Source: Pontibacillus yanchengensis Y32
GTDB lineage: Bacteria; Bacillota; Bacilli; Bacillales; BH030062
Length of the DNA stretch: 64,000 nt
Reading direction: 5' to 3'
Assembly (NCBI RefSeq): GCF_000770635.1
Contig: NZ_AVBF01000004.1
Span: 54,515-118,514 of the forward strand
Part shown: piece by piece, positions 62,930-64,000 of the stretch
How the letters are laid out: every line of letters starts with the position of its first letter
Position numbering within the stretch: the first letter of the stretch is position 1
Notes under the pieces: generated by a model
What the model was told of the DNA's origin: nothing
The model's database searches: none
Seen by the model: the letters and a program-made list of their open reading frames with translations, nothing else
Position numbers and translations under genes: made by a program

Positions 62930-63814
62930 TCAAGACGTCTTCTTCCCTGATGCTGTCTCTTTTTCATCTGTTTTCTTGTCTGATGTTTTCTTCGTGTTGG
63001 TTTTCTTCTGAGTAGTTTTCTTTTTGGTCGTACCTTTTTTACCCTTGTTTTTATCGAGTGATTTTTCTAAAGCTTCCATTAGATCTGTTACATTATCAGG
63101 CGTTGGCTTCGGTTTAGCCGTCGTAACATCTTCATCATTTTTCTTCGCTTCAATGAGTTCCATTAACGATTCTCTGTAATCATCTTTGTATTTCTCTGGA
63201 TCAAACTCTGCTGTTAATTGATCGACTAGGGTTTTGGCTGTTGTTAGCTCTTTTTCTCCCAAATCCTCTTCTTCCGGAACATTTGGCACATCCTGTACAT
63301 CTCTCACTTCATCTGGATAATGGATGGTCTCCATGATAATTGTATTTTTATACACCCGAACGACAGCCAATTGTTCTTTCGAGCGAATGATAATTTTAGC
63401 TAAGCCTATTTTATTTGTGTCTTCTAACGTTTTTCGAAGTAACGAATATGCCTTTGAACCTCCCTCGTTAGGGGAAAGAAAATAGCTTCTATCAAAATAA
63501 ATCGGGTCAATCTCTTCTAGCTTCACAAAATCCATAATCTCCACTGCTTTGTCATCTTGCTCTTTTTTCAAATTATCTAAGTCTTCCTTATCCAAAACGA
63601 CAAACTTGTTCTTCGCGTATTCATACGCCTTCACAATCTCTTCATTTTCCACTTCCCGCTCACAAACTGGACAAGTCCGTTCATATTGTAATGGCGATTT
63701 ACATTCCTCATGTAATTGACGTAACTTAATGTCCTTATTTTCCGTGGCAGAATGGAGCTTAACTGGTATATTAACTAACCCAAAACTTATCGTACCTTTC
63801 CACATCGTGTGCAT
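62930..63814 (-). CDS. ku: Ku protein of bacterial non-homologous end joining
   Basis: About 294 residues. The Ku core starts MHTMWKGTISFGLVNIPVKL, contains CPVCEREV (two of the residues of a small zinc-like motif) and DFVKLEEIDPIYF, and ends in a long Lys/Thr-rich tail (about 245-294) that helps DNA binding. The ATG at 63814 has AAAGGAG upstream; an earlier start lacks a ribosome site. Ku holds broken ends for LigD, which is not in the window. In Bacillus the pair protects germinating spores. Confidence 0.92.
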   Translation of the reverse strand: MHTMWKGTISFGLVNIPVKLHSATENKDIKLRQLHEECKSPLQYERTCPVCEREVENEEIVKAYEYAKNKFVVLDKEDLDNLKKEQDDKAVEIMDFVKLEEIDPIYFDRSYFLSPNEGGSKAYSLLRKTLEDTNKIGLAKIIIRSKEQLAVVRVYKNTIIMETIHYPDEVRDVQDVPNVPEEEDLGEKELTTAKTLVDQLTAEFDPEKYKDDYRESLMELIEAKKNDEDVTTAKPKPTPDNVTDLMEALEKSLDKNKGKKGTTKKKTTQKKTNTKKTSDKKTDEKETASGKKTS

Positions 63815-63911
63815 ACAGCTCACTCCTTTTCTATGTATCATTTGCAACTTCTATACAATTATGTTTGTTGATTAAGCTCTATCCTGAAATCACTGTGGAT
63901 AAATAGATATC

Positions 63912-63931
63912 TGTTAAAGTTTTGTGTTGAT
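63912..63931. repeat. Short exact repeat, copy 2
   Basis: The 20-base sequence matches 62029-62048 exactly. The remaining bases to the end of the window hold no supported gene. Confidence 0.5.
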
Positions 63932-64000
63932 TTTGGAATCAATTAATCAACATAGCCTTATTCAAGATAAGAAGCATAATCTGGAAGACTTGGATTCGAG

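Overview
The window looks like chromosomal DNA of a spore-forming, AT-rich Bacillaceae (Firmicutes). The evidence is strong AGGAGG ribosome sites, intrinsic terminators with T tails, a ComA/ComP/ComQ/ComX set, an RsbR-like STAS protein, Ku, a subtilisin, S-layer homology domains and short intergenic repeat families typical of the group. The abundance of Na+-coupled carriers (NSS and NhaC families) suggests a salt- or alkali-tolerant relative (Halobacillus or Pontibacillus type), but the genus is a guess. No rRNA, tRNA, CRISPR or intact insertion sequence was seen.

Layout. 1-9.6 kb: K+ channel, Na+-symporter, LysR regulator, small membrane proteins, NhaC antiporter and two Cys-rich proteins. 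9.7-13 kb: an aa3-type cytochrome c oxidase operon whose subunit II has the CuA site but no cytochrome c domain. 13-17.4 kb: STAS stress protein, ABC1 kinase with a phasin-like partner, GNAT. 17.9-24.6 kb: a cre-controlled disaccharide operon (binding lipoprotein, two permeases, GH65 phosphorylase) with a divergent AraC regulator. 24.7-34.7 kb: fructosamine kinase, subtilisin, MCP, MFS, DUF523/DUF1722, a solitary adenine methyltransferase and a YjiH protein. 34.8-37.2 kb: a low-GC islet with a zeta-toxin module and a Uma2 nuclease.

37.4-58.4 kb is the most interesting part. A synthase-dependent exopolysaccharide cluster holds a processive GT2 synthase, a membrane HEAT-repeat protein, a secreted GH2/GH5-like TIM-barrel protein, a response regulator with Glu in place of the phosphorylated Asp, a UDP-GlcNAc-type 6-dehydrogenase, a second GlmS without ribozyme, and a GlmU cut down to its uridylyltransferase half. 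It is flanked by three secreted proteins carrying four copies of one unrecognised TIM-barrel domain (predicted polysaccharide hydrolases) with different surface anchors; one copy has lost its Asp/Glu pair. Directly next to it lies a complete comQXPA pheromone quorum-sensing locus. The divergent promoter region between the exopolysaccharide genes contains a dense, helically phased array of CCGAAA/TTTCGG half-sites, a candidate operator for the ComA-like regulator. The working model is that prenylated ComX, sensed by ComP, drives ComA to set production and trimming of an N-acetylhexosaminuronate-containing polymer.

59-64 kb: LysM-NlpC/P60 peptidoglycan hydrolase, DJ-1/PfpI protein, membrane O-acyltransferase, cold-shock protein and Ku. 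Between genes there are three kinds of repeat: 20-21 bp phased arrays at gene 3' ends, a 85-260 bp GCGCAAGCGCC/GGCGCTGGAGCTAGAC-ended element (one copy ends on the comP stop codon), and a GC-rich approximately 150 bp inverted-repeat element.
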